Source: Wocania arenilitoris
Lineage (GTDB): Bacteria > Bacteroidota > Bacteroidia > Flavobacteriales > Flavobacteriaceae
Reading direction: 5' to 3'
Assembly (NCBI RefSeq): GCF_021728535.1
Contig: NZ_JAKKDU010000003.1
Location: 221,045 to 285,044 of the forward strand
Length of the DNA: 64,000 bases
Shown here: positions 45,548-55,373 of the stretch, in pieces
How the letters are laid out: every line of letters starts with the position of its first letter
Position numbering within the stretch: position 1 is the stretch's first letter
Position numbers and translations under genes: made by a program
The notes under the pieces: model-generated
The model's database searches: none
The model's input: only the letters and a program-made list of their open reading frames with translations
Told to the model about the DNA's origin: nothing

Positions 45548-48160
45548 ATGGAGAAAAAAGCAAAAAAAATAACACCTTTAATGAAACAATACAATGCTAT
45601 TAAAGCTAAGTATCCTGATGCTTTGTTGTTGTTTCGGGTAGGTGATTTTTACGAAACCTTTGGAAGTGATGCTGTAAAAGCTGCAGGAATTTTAGGCATT
45701 ATTTTAACCAAACGAGGAGCGGGAAGTGAAAGCGAAACAGCGTTGGCAGGATTTCCGCACCATTCTCTAAACACCTATTTGCCAAAATTAGTAAAAGCAG
45801 GTGAGCGCGTTGCAATTTGCGACCAATTAGAAGACCCTAAACAAACCAAAACCATTGTAAAACGTGGGGTAACCGAATTAGTAACACCTGGTGTGGCTTT
45901 AAATGATGAGGTTTTAGTTTCAAAATCGAATAACTTTTTGTGTTCTGTATATTTTGATAAAAATCACATAGGTATTTCGTTTTTAGATATTTCTACTGGA
46001 GAGTTTTTAACGTCGCAAGGAAATGCGGAATACATTGATAAGTTGCTTCAAAATTTTAGTCCAAGCGAAGTGCTAGTGTCTAAACAAAAGCGAACGCTTT
46101 TTAATGAAACTTTTGGGAGTGATTTTCATTCCTTTTATTTGGAAGATTGGGTGTATCAAAACGATTATGCTTACGAAATTTTAACCAAACATTTCGATAC
46201 AAAAACATTAAAAGGCTTTGGTGTTGAAGATTTATATGAAGGTATCATTGCGTCAGGTTCCATTCTGCATTATTTAGGTGAAACGCAACATCATAAATTG
46301 CAACACATTGCATCTATTTCTAGAATTGCTGAAGATGATTATGTTTGGATGGATAAATTTACTATCAGAAATTTAGAACTTTACAATTCTACTAATAACA
46401 ATGCGGTAACACTTTTAAATGTTATTGATAAAACCATCTCGCCAATGGGTGGGCGGTTGTTAAAACGTTGGTTGGCTTTACCCCTTAAAAATGTTAAAAA
46501 AATAAAGCAACGTCATGAGGTAGTCGATTTTCTTACAAAAAAAGATGTGGTACTTCAAAAGGTTCAAAACCACATTAAACATATTGGAGATTTAGAACGT
46601 TTAATTTCAAAAACTGCTACAGGAAAAGTGAAACCTCACGAGGTTATTCAACTTAAAAAATCTTTAGAAGCAATTGTGCCAATTAAAAGCATTGCTTCAA
46701 ACTCTGAAAATGAATCATTAAGAATTATTGGAGATAATCTTCAAAGCTGCGATGTACTTCGAGAGAAAATCAAACAAACTCTTAATGAAGATGCTCCAGT
46801 TAATGTTTTAAAAGGGAACACTATTGCTACTGGTTATTCTTCGGAATTGGATGAGTTAAGAGGTTTGTCAAAATCTGGAAAAGATTACTTGGATAATATG
46901 TTAGAACGCGAAAGTGAGCGTACAGGTATCACTTCGCTAAAAATTGCTTCAAATAATGTTTTTGGGTATTATATTGAAGTTCGTAACACACATAAAGACA
47001 AAGTTCCTGAAGAATGGATACGTAAACAAACTTTAGTAAGCGCAGAGCGTTATATAACTGAAGAACTCAAAGAATATGAAGCAAAAATTTTAGGTGCTGA
47101 AGAACGTATCCTATCAATAGAACAGCAGTTGTTTTCTGAATTGGTGGTTTGGATGAATCAATACATTAAGGCGGTACAACAAAATGCCTATTTAATCGGT
47201 CAACTAGATTGTTTATGTGGGTTTTCTCAATTGGCAAAAGATAATAATTACATCTATCCTACAATAGATGATTCCTTTGATTTAGATATTAAAGATGGTC
47301 GGCATCCTGTTATTGAAAAACAATTACCAATTGGTGAAGCCTATATTGCTAATGATGTTTTTTTAGATAGAACAACGCAACAAATTATCATGATTACAGG
47401 GCCAAATATGTCTGGTAAATCGGCTATTTTACGTCAAACTGCTTTAATTGTTTTGTTGGCTCAAATAGGAAGTTTTGTGCCTGCTAAAGACGCTAGGATT
47501 GGTTTGGTAGATAAAATGTTTACAAGAGTTGGTGCTAGTGATAATATTTCAATGGGAGAATCTACCTTTATGGTTGAGATGAATGAAACAGCTTCTATTT
47601 TAAATAATATTTCAGATAGAAGTTTAGTGTTGTTAGATGAGATTGGAAGAGGTACAAGTACCTATGATGGAATTTCCATTGCTTGGGCAATTAGTGAATA
47701 CCTTCATGAACATCCTGCAAAACCAAAAACCTTATTTGCTACACATTACCATGAGCTTAATGAAATGAGTGAAACTTTTACCCGCATTAAAAACTTCAAT
47801 GTATCTGTAAAAGAATTAAAAGACAACGTGTTATTTTTAAGAAAACTTGTTGCAGGTGGTAGCGCTCATAGTTTTGGTATTCATGTTGCTAAAATGGCTG
47901 GTATGCCACAACAAGTTTTACGACGAGCAAATAAAATTTTAGAAAAATTAGAAAAATCGCATTCTAGTGAAGAACTTACAGACAAGGTAAAAACCTTAAA
48001 TGATGATTTGCAATTAAGTTTTTTTAATCTTGATGACCCACTTTTAGAAAACATTAGAGATGAAATTCTTCATACAGATATTGACACCCTTACACCAGTA
48101 GAAGCACTTATGAAACTTAATGAAATTAAGCGCATGTTGGTTAAGAAAAAACAAGCCTAA
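45548..48160 (+). CDS. mutS: DNA mismatch repair protein MutS
   Basis: An 870-residue MutS. The mismatch-binding motif is [11 protein letters not shown] (about residues 28-38; the Phe and Glu contact the mispair). The ATPase has Walker [14 protein letters not shown], the DNSMGESTF-type loop ([16 protein letters not shown]) and Walker [18 protein letters not shown], followed by [10 protein letters not shown]. Length is normal. It recognises mismatches and recruits MutL. It is monocistronic; two tRNA genes follow on the same strand. Confidence 0.97.
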   Translation: MEKKAKKITPLMKQYNAIKAKYPDALLLFRVGDFYETFGSDAVKAAGILGIILTKRGAGSESETALAGFPHHSLNTYLPKLVKAGERVAICDQLEDPKQTKTIVKRGVTELVTPGVALNDEVLVSKSNNFLCSVYFDKNHIGISFLDISTGEFLTSQGNAEYIDKLLQNFSPSEVLVSKQKRTLFNETFGSDFHSFYLEDWVYQNDYAYEILTKHFDTKTLKGFGVEDLYEGIIASGSILHYLGETQHHKLQHIASISRIAEDDYVWMDKFTIRNLELYNSTNNNAVTLLNVIDKTISPMGGRLLKRWLALPLKNVKKIKQRHEVVDFLTKKDVVLQKVQNHIKHIGDLERLISKTATGKVKPHEVIQLKKSLEAIVPIKSIASNSENESLRIIGDNLQSCDVLREKIKQTLNEDAPVNVLKGNTIATGYSSELDELRGLSKSGKDYLDNMLERESERTGITSLKIASNNVFGYYIEVRNTHKDKVPEEWIRKQTLVSAERYITEELKEYEAKILGAEERILSIEQQLFSELVVWMNQYIKAVQQNAYLIGQLDCLCGFSQLAKDNNYIYPTIDDSFDLDIKDGRHPVIEKQLPIGEAYIANDVFLDRTTQQIIMITGPNMSGKSAILRQTALIVLLAQIGSFVPAKDARIGLVDKMFTRVGASDNISMGESTFMVEMNETASILNNISDRSLVLLDEIGRGTSTYDGISIAWAISEYLHEHPAKPKTLFATHYHELNEMSETFTRIKNFNVSVKELKDNVLFLRKLVAGGSAHSFGIHVAKMAGMPQQVLRRANKILEKLEKSHSSEELTDKVKTLNDDLQLSFFNLDDPLLENIRDEILHTDIDTLTPVEALMKLNEIKRMLVKKKQA

Positions 48161-48190
48161 ATAATATTTTTATTTATTTTTGTAAAAGGC

Positions 48191-48220
48191 TTTGCAATTC
48201 CTAGAAATATTTTAAATTTG
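48191..48220 (+). promoter_or_regulatory. Promoter of the tRNA-Gly/tRNA-Leu unit
   Basis: TTTG at 48191-48194 and TAAATTTG at 48213-48220 with an 18 bp spacer give a near-perfect Bacteroidota promoter about 38 bp before tRNA-Gly. Confidence 0.8.
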
Positions 48221-48258
48221 CATCCGCAATCAAGAGGTTGTACGTTCATTATAAAACT

Positions 48259-48330
48259 GCGAAAGTAGCTCAGGGGTAGAGCATCACCTTGCCAAGGTGA
48301 GGGTCGCGGGTTCAAATCCCGTCTTTCGCT
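48259..48330 (+). tRNA. tRNA-Gly (GCC)
   Basis: A full cloverleaf: acceptor GCGAAAG pairs with CTTTCGC, D arm GCTC...GAGC, anticodon loop TTGCCAA (anticodon GCC) on a CACC/GGTG stem, and T arm GGGTTCAAATCCC. No CCA is encoded. Confidence 0.97.
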
Positions 48331-48356
48331 CTGAAACTTTCTTAAAATATACCAAT

Positions 48357-48440
48357 GCTGAAGTGGTGGAATTGGTAGACACGTTGGACTTAAAATCCAA
48401 TGTCCATTAGGACGTACGGGTTCAAGTCCCGTCTTCAGTA
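48357..48440 (+). tRNA. tRNA-Leu (TAA)
   Basis: A class II tRNA of 84 nt. Acceptor GCTGAAG pairs with CTTCAGT, anticodon loop CTTAAAA (anticodon TAA) sits on a TTGGA/TCCAA stem, a long variable arm TGTCCATTAGGACG follows, and the T arm is GGGTTCAAGTCCC. No CCA is encoded. Confidence 0.97.
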
Positions 48441-48441
48441 C

Positions 48442-48480
48442 AAAGCCTTTACAAGATTATTTCTTATAAAGGCTTTTTTT
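48442..48480 (+). terminator. Terminator after the tRNA genes
   Basis: AAAGCCTTTA and TAAAGGCTTT arms with a 15 nt loop lead into seven T residues directly after tRNA-Leu. Confidence 0.9.
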
Positions 48481-48547
48481 ATTCTCCTAAAACATACCTA
48501 AAACAATCCTTAATAACCTTAGTGTTTCTTAAGTATAAAATTTTTTT

Positions 48548-48578
48548 ATGTGTCCGGACACATGTTTTATTATATTTG
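48548..48578 (+). promoter_or_regulatory. Operator palindrome and -7 box of the kdu operon
   Basis: ATGTGTCCGGACACAT (48548-48563) is a perfect 16 bp palindrome, followed 7 bp later by TATATTTG (48571-48578), a -7 element. The operator overlaps the -33 region. A central CG palindrome suggests a LacI- or GntR-type uronate regulator, but none is encoded nearby. About 95 bp of leader precede the kduI fragment, in which I see no other gene. Confidence 0.65.
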
Positions 48579-48674
48579 CTCTTGCAAATGAAAAATTATA
48601 AATAAAATAGAAACATCCATGATTAATATTTAATCACACAACCAAATGATTATTTAGGATGTTACATGTGACCG

Positions 48675-48753
48675 TTGAATAACAATAAATATAAACAAAA
48701 GAAAACAAAATACGAAACACGTTATGCATCAAGTCCACAAGGCATAAAATCCT
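48675..48753 (+). pseudogene. kduI: kduI 5' fragment (cut by insertion sequence)
   Basis: Translation from TTG 48675 ends KYETRYASSPQGIKS, the N-terminal signature of 5-keto-4-deoxyuronate isomerase in Bacteroidota. No nearby in-frame ATG is seen. The frame is cut at 48753 by the left end of the ISAs1-type element; the C-terminal half resumes at 50019. Confidence 0.8.
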
Positions 48754-50018
48754 CAGGGCAAACGCATTAAACTTTCATTAGATTTAATACTTTAATGAGG
48801 TAATGATTGTCCCATCCAGCCTTTAGTCTTCTGCTTTTGACTCCCACTTTGCTTGATTTTTCATTTTTCAATAGATTCAATGCTATTTTGTTTAAAATAG
48901 AGAAGTTTTGCGATGCATTTCCGACTCTTTTTCTAGAGGCATCTTCAGAGAAAGCCACATCTAATGTCCAATGAAGTTTGTTTTCAATTCCCCAATGCGA
49001 ACGAATGGCTTTTTGAAAATCTTCTGGATTAGCATACAAACTAGATATGTAATATCGTGTAGCTTTTTCTATGGATTTGTCGGAGTTTTTAAACTCACGA
49101 GTACTTTCAATTTTTATAAGGGTTGTTAAGTTTTTCCATTTATTATTGTCCTCAGTAAATTTAAAATCTGTAATAATACTACATATTCTGGTTTCAATCC
49201 TACCATGGTCTAATTCATTAGATAAATGAGTTAGTATGTGTTTTCCAAATCTAAATTCATCTTCGAGATCTTGATATAACTGGGCTTGGTTTTCTTTTAC
49301 TGCTAGTATGTAATCTGCTTTTTTGTCAATTATTTTTGTTGCTATCTCTCTTTGACATCCCATAGCATCGATCGTTACAATGGTATCTTCTATTGATAAA
49401 ACTTCTAATAACTTTGGGATAGCTGTAATTTCATTAGACTTTTCAGAGACTTTCACTTGTTCCAAAACAACATTGTTATCATTGGCCCAAGCACTAACCA
49501 TGTGAACTGGAGATTTTTTACCGTTAGACTTCGCTCCTCTAATGGTTTTACCATCTATGGCTATAATTTCTTTAGGATTAAGTTGTGCTAGGATACTGAC
49601 CCATTCAATAAAGCAAGTTTCAAACTCATTGCTGTTTATATTAGAAAATACACGATTAAAAGTATCATGTGATGGAATTCCATTAGGTAATTCCAGAAAG
49701 GTTCGCAAAAATTCTTCTTTTGCACAGGCATAGTCTTCCATTTCATTCCACAATTCTGCACCACAAATCACCGAAATAATGCCAATGAGAAGGATGCTTT
49801 CTAAATCGTAAAGTTGCTTGTGGGAGCGTCTAAAGTCGGGTATTTGACCAAATATAGTCCTTAGTTTGTTTGTTGTTTTCAAATTACATAAAATATTGAT
49901 TATCAATATAATATACAAATATCTTATATAAAAAGCAACAATTAAATCATTGGTTTTTAGATAATTATCAAAGCCTGATGGCTATAAAATGTGAACATTT
50001 CTTAATGCGTTTGCCCTG
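48754..50018. mobile_element. ISAs1-family insertion sequence (1265 bp)
   Basis: The ends are 17 bp perfect inverted repeats: CAGGGCAAACGCATTAA at 48754-48770 and its complement at 50002-50018. The single transposase gene lies inside on the minus strand. No target duplication is visible (left flank ATAAAATCCT, right flank TACCCTAATA), and both flanks are parts of kduI that are not adjacent in the intact gene, so a deletion went with the insertion. Confidence 0.93.
48767..49918 (-). CDS. ISAs1-family transposase
   Basis: A 383-residue DDE transposase. The N-terminal part (FGQIPDFRRSHKQLYDLESI) is the ISAs1-associated domain, and the catalytic core shows IIAIDGKTIRGA (Asp), VTIDAMGCQREIA (Asp) and the HWGIENKLHWTLDVAF block with Glu. 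It is intact with no stop or frameshift, so the element may still move. ATG at 49918 gives MYIILIINILCNLKTTNKLR; a start further inside is possible. It lies wholly inside the IS ends. Confidence 0.93.
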   Translation of the reverse strand: MYIILIINILCNLKTTNKLRTIFGQIPDFRRSHKQLYDLESILLIGIISVICGAELWNEMEDYACAKEEFLRTFLELPNGIPSHDTFNRVFSNINSNEFETCFIEWVSILAQLNPKEIIAIDGKTIRGAKSNGKKSPVHMVSAWANDNNVVLEQVKVSEKSNEITAIPKLLEVLSIEDTIVTIDAMGCQREIATKIIDKKADYILAVKENQAQLYQDLEDEFRFGKHILTHLSNELDHGRIETRICSIITDFKFTEDNNKWKNLTTLIKIESTREFKNSDKSIEKATRYYISSLYANPEDFQKAIRSHWGIENKLHWTLDVAFSEDASRKRVGNASQNFSILNKIALNLLKNEKSSKVGVKSRRLKAGWDNHYLIKVLNLMKV

Positions 50019-50447
50019 TACCCTAATAAGAAAATTGGAATTAATGATGTTGAAGTTATAGAGCTAGGTGCTCCTGAAACAGCAAATGCGCGTACTTTAA
50101 GAAAGTATATTGTAAACAGTGTTGTTGATGTTTGCCAATTGCAAATGGGAATGACTACTTTAAAATTAGGAAGTTCTTGGAATACTATGCTTGCCCATGT
50201 GCATGACAGACGAATGGAAGTTTATTTTTATTTTGAAATTCCAGAAGACCAAGCGGTATGTCATTTTATGGGGCAGCCACAGGAAACAAGACATATTTGG
50301 ATGCAAAACCACCAAGCGGTAATATCTCCACCATGGTCTATACACTCTGGATCTGGAACTTCAAATTATACTTTTATTTGGGGTATGGCTGGTGAAAATT
50401 TAGATTACAGTGATATGGATGTTGCGAAAATAACAGAATTACGATAA
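50019..50447 (+). pseudogene. kduI: kduI 3' fragment, 5-keto-4-deoxyuronate isomerase
   Basis: The open frame from the IS end encodes the C-terminal 142 residues of Kdu[54 protein letters not shown] and [18 protein letters not shown]. Compared with a usual length near 280 residues, about 120 codons between this and the 48675 fragment are missing. The zinc ligand block of the second cupin domain (HVH...E, and IHSG) is kept. An internal ATG at 50139 could start a 102-residue product, but loss of the first domain makes an active isomerase unlikely. KduI converts 5-keto-4-deoxyuronate, the product of unsaturated uronate breakdown. It is followed by kduD after 3 bp. Confidence 0.88.
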
Positions 50448-50450
50448 ATT

Positions 50451-51245
50451 ATGAGTCTATCATTATTTGATATTAAAGGGAAAAATGCCTTAGTAACAGG
50501 AAGTACACATGGTTTAGGTATGGCCATGGCCAGAGGTTTGGGTTTAGCAGGTGCTACAATTATTGTAAATGGTAATTCATCTCAAGATAAAATCGATAAG
50601 GCTGTTGCCCAATATAAGAGAGAAGGTATTAATGCTGTGGGCTACAAGTTTAATGTCGCCAATGAAGATGAGGTTATTGCTGCCATTTCAAAAATTCAGG
50701 AAGAGGTCGGACAAATAGATATTTTAATAAATAATGCCGGTATTATTAAGCGTACGCCACTTATTGAAATGGAGGTTGAAGACTTCAAGCAAGTTATTGA
50801 TATCGATTTGGTAAGTCCGTTTATAGTATCAAAACACGTGGTGCCAGGTATGATTAAACGTAAGTCTGGTAAAGTAATTAATATTTGTTCTATGATGAGT
50901 GAGTTAGGTCGTAACAGTGTTGGTGCTTATGCCGCTGCTAAAGGTGGTTTAAAAATGTTGACTCAAAATATGGCTACCGAATGGGCAAAACATAATATCC
51001 AAGTAAATGGTATTGGTCCAGGATACTTTGCAACTTCACAAACAGCTCCAATTCGTGTGGATGGTCATCCATTTAATGATTTTATTATAAACAGAACACC
51101 CGCTGCCAAATGGGGAGATCCAGACGATTTAGCCGGTGCAGCAATATTTTTATCATCAAAAGCTAGTGACTTTGTAAATGGCCAAGTAGTTTATGTTGAT
51201 GGTGGTATTTTGGCAACTATTGGGAAACCTTCAAACGAAGATTAA
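50451..51245 (+). CDS. kduD: 2-dehydro-3-deoxy-D-gluconate (2-deoxy-gluconate) dehydrogenase KduD
   Basis: A 264-residue short-chain dehydrogenase. The NAD motif is GSTHGLGMAMARGL, followed by NNAGIIKRTPL, the catalytic Ser (NICSMMSELG) and YAAAKGG. C-terminal GGILATIGKP is typical of KduD/gluconate 5-dehydrogenase. KduD reduces 3-deoxy-D-glycero-2,5-hexodiulosonate to 2-keto-3-deoxygluconate in breakdown of pectin- and alginate-type uronates. It starts 3 bp after kduI and is followed by the DUF4861 gene after 2 bp. It appears intact although kduI is not. Confidence 0.9.
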   Translation: MSLSLFDIKGKNALVTGSTHGLGMAMARGLGLAGATIIVNGNSSQDKIDKAVAQYKREGINAVGYKFNVANEDEVIAAISKIQEEVGQIDILINNAGIIKRTPLIEMEVEDFKQVIDIDLVSPFIVSKHVVPGMIKRKSGKVINICSMMSELGRNSVGAYAAAKGGLKMLTQNMATEWAKHNIQVNGIGPGYFATSQTAPIRVDGHPFNDFIINRTPAAKWGDPDDLAGAAIFLSSKASDFVNGQVVYVDGGILATIGKPSNED

Positions 51246-51247
51246 TT

Positions 51248-52408
51248 ATGAAAAAAGTAACCCTGTTTTCAGCCCTGAGCGTACTACTGTGTTTTTTTGG
51301 ATGCGGTCAAGCAAAGGAGCATGTAATAACTATTGAGAATTCTTTAGATATAGCACGTTCTTTTGAAACAATAGAAATCAACGCTTCTGATTTACCATTA
51401 AATGAAGGTGAAGCTTTTGAAAACTTGTCGGTAAAAGATTTAAAAACCAATACTATTGTAGTGTCTCAATTTGTAGATACCGATGAAGATGGAAAGGTAG
51501 ATATGTTATTGTTTCAACTAGAAATTGAAGCCAATAGCTCGAAGCAATATAAGCTTCTTGTCGTTGATGAATCGCAAAAACCAGAAACAGTAGACTATTG
51601 TTACTCAAGATTTGTTCCTGAAAGAACGGATGATTATGCTTGGGAAAATAATAAAGTAGGATTTAGAACTTTTGGGCCAACAGCCCAAAAAATGGTTGAA
51701 GATTCAATTAAAGGTGGAACGCTTTCTAGTGGCATTGATGCTTGGTTAAAGCGTGTAGAATATCCAATAATTAATAAATGGTATGCCGAAGATCAAAAAG
51801 AAAAGGGCGCATATCATAAAGATAAAGGAGAGGGTTTAGATAATTTTCATGTTGGCGTATCTCGTGGTGTTGGAGGAGTTGCTGTAAAATCAGATTCAGT
51901 TTATCATTTTTCAAAAAACTTCACAACTTGGAAAACCATTACTACGGGACCTATTCGAACTAGTTTTGTTTTAGAATATGCCAATTGGAATGCTAATGGC
52001 AAAACGATTTCAGAAACCAAACATATATCTTTAGATTATGGTAATAATTTGTCAAAGTTTGAAGTAGCACTTTCTGGAACTGAAAGCGTTCATGTAGGTT
52101 TAACACTTCACGAAAAAGATGGAGTAGATACGCAAAATCAAGACTCGGGTTGGGTATCGTATTGGCAACCACATGAAGATTCTCAATTGGGTACAGCCAT
52201 TGTAGTTCCAAAGGGAAGCTTCATATCTTCAACTTTATATGATACCCCTTTAAAAGACCGAAGTAACCTTTTTGCTGAAGTAAAAGTTAATAATGGTATT
52301 GCAACCTATTATGCTGGATTTGGTTGGGAAAAAGCAGGAGAGTTTACCTCAAAAGAGTCATGGAATAGTTATCTAAAAAGTTTTTCAAAAAAAATAACAA
52401 CCCATTAG
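51248..52408 (+). CDS. DUF4861 lipoprotein of uronate operons
   Basis: A 386-residue exported protein with lipobox LLCFFGC (about residue 18). It matches the DUF4861 pattern: YSRFVPERTDDYAWENNKVG, FRTFGPTAQ, GTLSSGIDAWLKRVEYPIINKWY and DKGEGLDNFHVGVSRGVGG. These proteins accompany kduI/kduD and lyase or GH105-type genes in Bacteroidota pectin and related loci; the function is unproven, possibly a beta-sandwich enzyme or binding protein for uronate oligomers. It is the third gene of the kdu operon, with no terminator hairpin seen after it. Confidence 0.82.
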   Translation: MKKVTLFSALSVLLCFFGCGQAKEHVITIENSLDIARSFETIEINASDLPLNEGEAFENLSVKDLKTNTIVVSQFVDTDEDGKVDMLLFQLEIEANSSKQYKLLVVDESQKPETVDYCYSRFVPERTDDYAWENNKVGFRTFGPTAQKMVEDSIKGGTLSSGIDAWLKRVEYPIINKWYAEDQKEKGAYHKDKGEGLDNFHVGVSRGVGGVAVKSDSVYHFSKNFTTWKTITTGPIRTSFVLEYANWNANGKTISETKHISLDYGNNLSKFEVALSGTESVHVGLTLHEKDGVDTQNQDSGWVSYWQPHEDSQLGTAIVVPKGSFISSTLYDTPLKDRSNLFAEVKVNNGIATYYAGFGWEKAGEFTSKESWNSYLKSFSKKITTH

Positions 52409-52930
52409 AAATTAAGAAACTAAAATAAAACTCCCTGCTAAATTAGTATTAGACTGGCAGTTCACTTAAGTTATTTGTCATTTGTATACATACTTTATGC
52501 TATAAACTATCATAAAAATAGTTAGTTTGATTTATACTTTTGTGCAAAAATAAAGATGTTTTGATAAGATATTTGGTGAAATCAATTGGATAGGATAAGA
52601 TTAGTTCTTAGAAAACAAAATGGGGAAATTTTGGGAACAAGTTAATGTAATTGAGAGTTTTTCCAGTTTATTCTACTAAGTATTGCCTGAAATTTTCTGA
52701 ATTAACGATGTCAATAGATAGTAACGTTCTTTTAGGAGGCTCTTTATCAAACAATAAAATTAGCCGCATACAACTCTCATCTTTTTGTCTAGTTTTTTGT
52801 TGCAAGTTCAATCTATTTTTGCCTTTTTTTCAATACATGGAAGATATAACTAAATCAAAAAATCAACCAATTTATTGGGTTTTTGGTTTCCGTTTCAGAA
52901 AACCGTATTTTTGTCAGTAGTGCATATATT
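52409..52930. other. Intergenic region without recognised gene
   Basis: About 520 bp. A TACTTTTG -7-like element is near 52532-52539. A small frame at 52651-52920 (89 codons) has no recognisable protein features and poor composition, so I do not call it. No hairpin terminator, repeat or RNA gene was recognised. Confidence 0.5.
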
Positions 52931-53680
52931 ATGAAAAATAATATTAATTATTTAATTTTAGTAAGTCTAATTTTTGCTAACAGTTTTGCTCAAGCAACCT
53001 TTGATTTTGAAAACATTGCAAGTTCTCAATTTGCTCAAACTTCTTTTTTACAAACTGTAAATTCTGTTACTTTAACAGTAAGTGGTGCTGACTTAAACAG
53101 TAATAATAACCCTACACATTTTGGTTCCTCCGGGGTTTTTATATACGGTTGGGATACTACTGCAGTAGTTACATTTACTTTTGGCACAGAAATAGACTTT
53201 GTATCTCTTATACTTGGTGGGTCTCTTTCTCATAATCAAACATATGGAATTTCTCATACAGGTGGTTCTGGTTCTTATTCAGATGTTTTTGTTAATTTAA
53301 TAGGAGGGGTTCCTTCTAGTGTTCCGGTTGTGTTAAACTGGAGTGGGGTAACAAGTTTTACAGTTACAGAAACTACTAATACGGGGTCTAATCCTAGAAT
53401 AGCTTTTGATAATATAGTAACAGTACCTCTTAATACTTTATCACTAGAAAATAATACATCATTACAATCCATAAAAATTCACCCAAATCCATCAAGTGAT
53501 TATATACAGGTAAGCGGGTTAACTTCTGAAAAAAAATACACTATTTATAATAATCTAGGAAAAGAAGTTAAAAAGGGTATCATTTCTAATAATCAAAAAA
53601 GTGATATAAATTATTTGCCTATTGGATTGTATTTTTTACAATTAGACAACCAAAAAGTATTTAAGTTTATTAAAGAATAA
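52931..53680 (+). CDS. Secreted protein with type IX secretion sorting domain
   Basis: A 249-residue protein counted from ATG 52931, which begins a signal peptide (NYLILVSLIFANSFAQ). The middle part is a beta-rich domain with no known function (TFDFENIASSQFA, FIYGWDTTAVVTFTFG, FVSLILGGSLSHNQ), similar in style to PEP-CTERM/lectin-like extracellular domains. The last ~75 residues are a type A T9SS sorting domain (IKIHPNPSSDYIQVSG, YTIYNNLGKEVKKG, LPIGLYFLQL). It is therefore secreted to the surface. It is monocistronic between the kdu operon and araC-type regulator. Confidence 0.85.
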   Translation: MKNNINYLILVSLIFANSFAQATFDFENIASSQFAQTSFLQTVNSVTLTVSGADLNSNNNPTHFGSSGVFIYGWDTTAVVTFTFGTEIDFVSLILGGSLSHNQTYGISHTGGSGSYSDVFVNLIGGVPSSVPVVLNWSGVTSFTVTETTNTGSNPRIAFDNIVTVPLNTLSLENNTSLQSIKIHPNPSSDYIQVSGLTSEKKYTIYNNLGKEVKKGIISNNQKSDINYLPIGLYFLQLDNQKVFKFIKE

Positions 53681-53813
53681 AGATGCTTATGAAATTTATA
53701 ATAGATTAATTAACACCCAATCAGATATTTAAGTAAAGGTTGTAATACCAATTTAATGCTCTGAGTTACCAATTACATTCTCTATATTAGCATAATTAAT
53801 ATACTTATTAATA

Positions 53814-54686
53814 ATGAAAGCAAATTTTAGAAAAATAAAAACCTCCCCTGAGCAAGCTTTTCTTATTAGAAAAGACGAACGAATACATTTTTATGACGAT
53901 TGGCATTTTCATGAAATGCTTGAACTGGTAGTAATATTAAAAGGAAAAGGGCAACGTTCTATTGGTGATTCCATTGAATCATTCTCAAAAGGAGATGTTA
54001 TTTTATTAGGCTCAAAGCTCCCTCATGTTTGGAGAAGTAATCCTCCAAAGAATTTAAATGATGTTAAATCGAAATGTGTCTCAATCATAATACAGTTCCC
54101 TCCAAACTTTATTGGATCCTCATTTTTAAATTTGTCTGAGTCAAAAAAACTCAACGAACTTTTTAAAAATGCGGAAATGGGTATTTCTTTTATTAATAAT
54201 ACTTCCAAAATATTAATTAAGAAAGTGAAAAAGTTAATTCTTTTAAAGGGTATGGCGCGAATTGTATTATTTCTAGAAATTTTACATATAGCTTCAATTT
54301 CTAAAGAATACAGATTATTGGCATCCCCATTATTTAAAGAAACCATATTTAAAAGTGATTTAAAAATTAATAAGGTTTTTGAATTTGTGATGGATAATTT
54401 TTCTAACCCTATAACTTTAGATGAAGTAGCCAAAGTAGGCCTGATGAATAAAACTGCTTTTTGCAGGTATTTTAAAAATAGGACCAATAAAACTTTTACA
54501 GGTTTTTTGAATGAAATTAGAATAGGCTATGCCTGCAAATTAATCCAAGAGGAAAAATACAGCCTAAAAGAAGCAGCATATTTAAGTGGCTATAATAGTC
54601 CATCTCATTTCAATAAACAGTTTCATCGTATTAAAAATATGTCTCCATCAGATTTCTTAAACAACATTAAAGAAATTCAAAGCTAA
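53814..54686 (+). CDS. AraC-family transcriptional regulator with N-terminal cupin
   Basis: A 290-residue regulator. The N-terminal cupin (FYDDWHFHEMLELVVILKGKG, GDVILLGSKLPHVW) is the effector domain, and the C-terminal double helix-turn-helix (ITLDEVAKVGLMNKTAFCRY; YSLKEAAYLSGYNSPSHFNKQF) binds DNA. A TATATTAG -7-like element precedes the gene near 53784. It is convergent with the sugar-acid locus and could be the activator acting at the 59901 and 63097 modules; this is only an inference from proximity. Confidence 0.9.
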   Translation: MKANFRKIKTSPEQAFLIRKDERIHFYDDWHFHEMLELVVILKGKGQRSIGDSIESFSKGDVILLGSKLPHVWRSNPPKNLNDVKSKCVSIIIQFPPNFIGSSFLNLSESKKLNELFKNAEMGISFINNTSKILIKKVKKLILLKGMARIVLFLEILHIASISKEYRLLASPLFKETIFKSDLKINKVFEFVMDNFSNPITLDEVAKVGLMNKTAFCRYFKNRTNKTFTGFLNEIRIGYACKLIQEEKYSLKEAAYLSGYNSPSHFNKQFHRIKNMSPSDFLNNIKEIQS

Positions 54687-55348
54687 TTAGTTCACAAGGT
54701 TGATGGTAATTATCAGGTTTAAACCCCTTTACTTCTATTTGTATTGTAAATATATTTCCGCTATTTGGATATTTTTTCAATTCTAAAGCAGATAAACCTT
54801 CCCTAGCTGTAGTGATAAAAAGGGTATCTATATTTTCTCCTCCAAAAGCACATGAAGTTACATTAGGGGCATCTACCTCAATTTTATCTAGCAATTGTCC
54901 AGATTTAGGATCTCAACAAATAAAAGAATATCCTCCCCACATAGCGATCCATTAGTAAGCTCTATTATCAATAGTCATTCCATCTGGCGTTCCAAATTCT
55001 TTTGGAACTTCTATGGCTATCCTTTAGTTTGAAATCTCACTTTTTTTATTGAAATCAAAAGCATAAACTACATTTTCAAATGTATTTATATAAGACATGA
55101 TTTTAGCATCTAAAGACTACATATAATTGAATTGCTATTTCATGATTTGTATTTGGTATATCACTCTCTAACATTCAACCTGTAAACTCATTATTTAAAT
55201 AGCGTCCAATAACGGTATTTTTAAAAGGGTACACCTGGCAACATTGTATTGATCTATGTAATCAATATTGGTCTCTTTTGCTTGGTTTTTACAGGATAGA
55301 CCTATGCAAAACACAACAAATAATAGTTTTTTTTAATCTTAAATTCAT
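54667..55348 (-). pseudogene. Decayed SMP-30/gluconolactonase gene
   Basis: Minus-strand translation shows FENVVYAFDF, VPKEFGTPDGMTID, WIAMWGGYSFIC, DPKSGQLLDKIEVD and NVTSCAFGGENIDTLFITTA, the order of SMP-30 lactonases. Three in-frame stops interrupt it: TAA at 55024-55026, TAA at 54952-54954 and TGA at 54913-54915 (where the family has Trp). The N-terminal part also has a frameshift. An ATG at 55348 and a normal stop at 54667 mark the former gene; it overlaps the 3' end of the AraC gene by 20 bp. It was the last gene of the leftward operon. Confidence 0.85.
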
Positions 55349-55373
55349 ATTACTATATTTTTAAATTTCTACT

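Noticed and set aside
50139..50447. Stand-alone 102-residue cupin gene
   Set aside because: The sequence is the uninterrupted C-terminal part of KduI and the frame is open back to the IS end, so it is a fragment of kduI.
52651..52920. 89-codon open frame before the T9SS protein
   Set aside because: Low-complexity hydrophobic/Phe-rich product with no motif, no clear start context, and it ends just before a well-supported gene.
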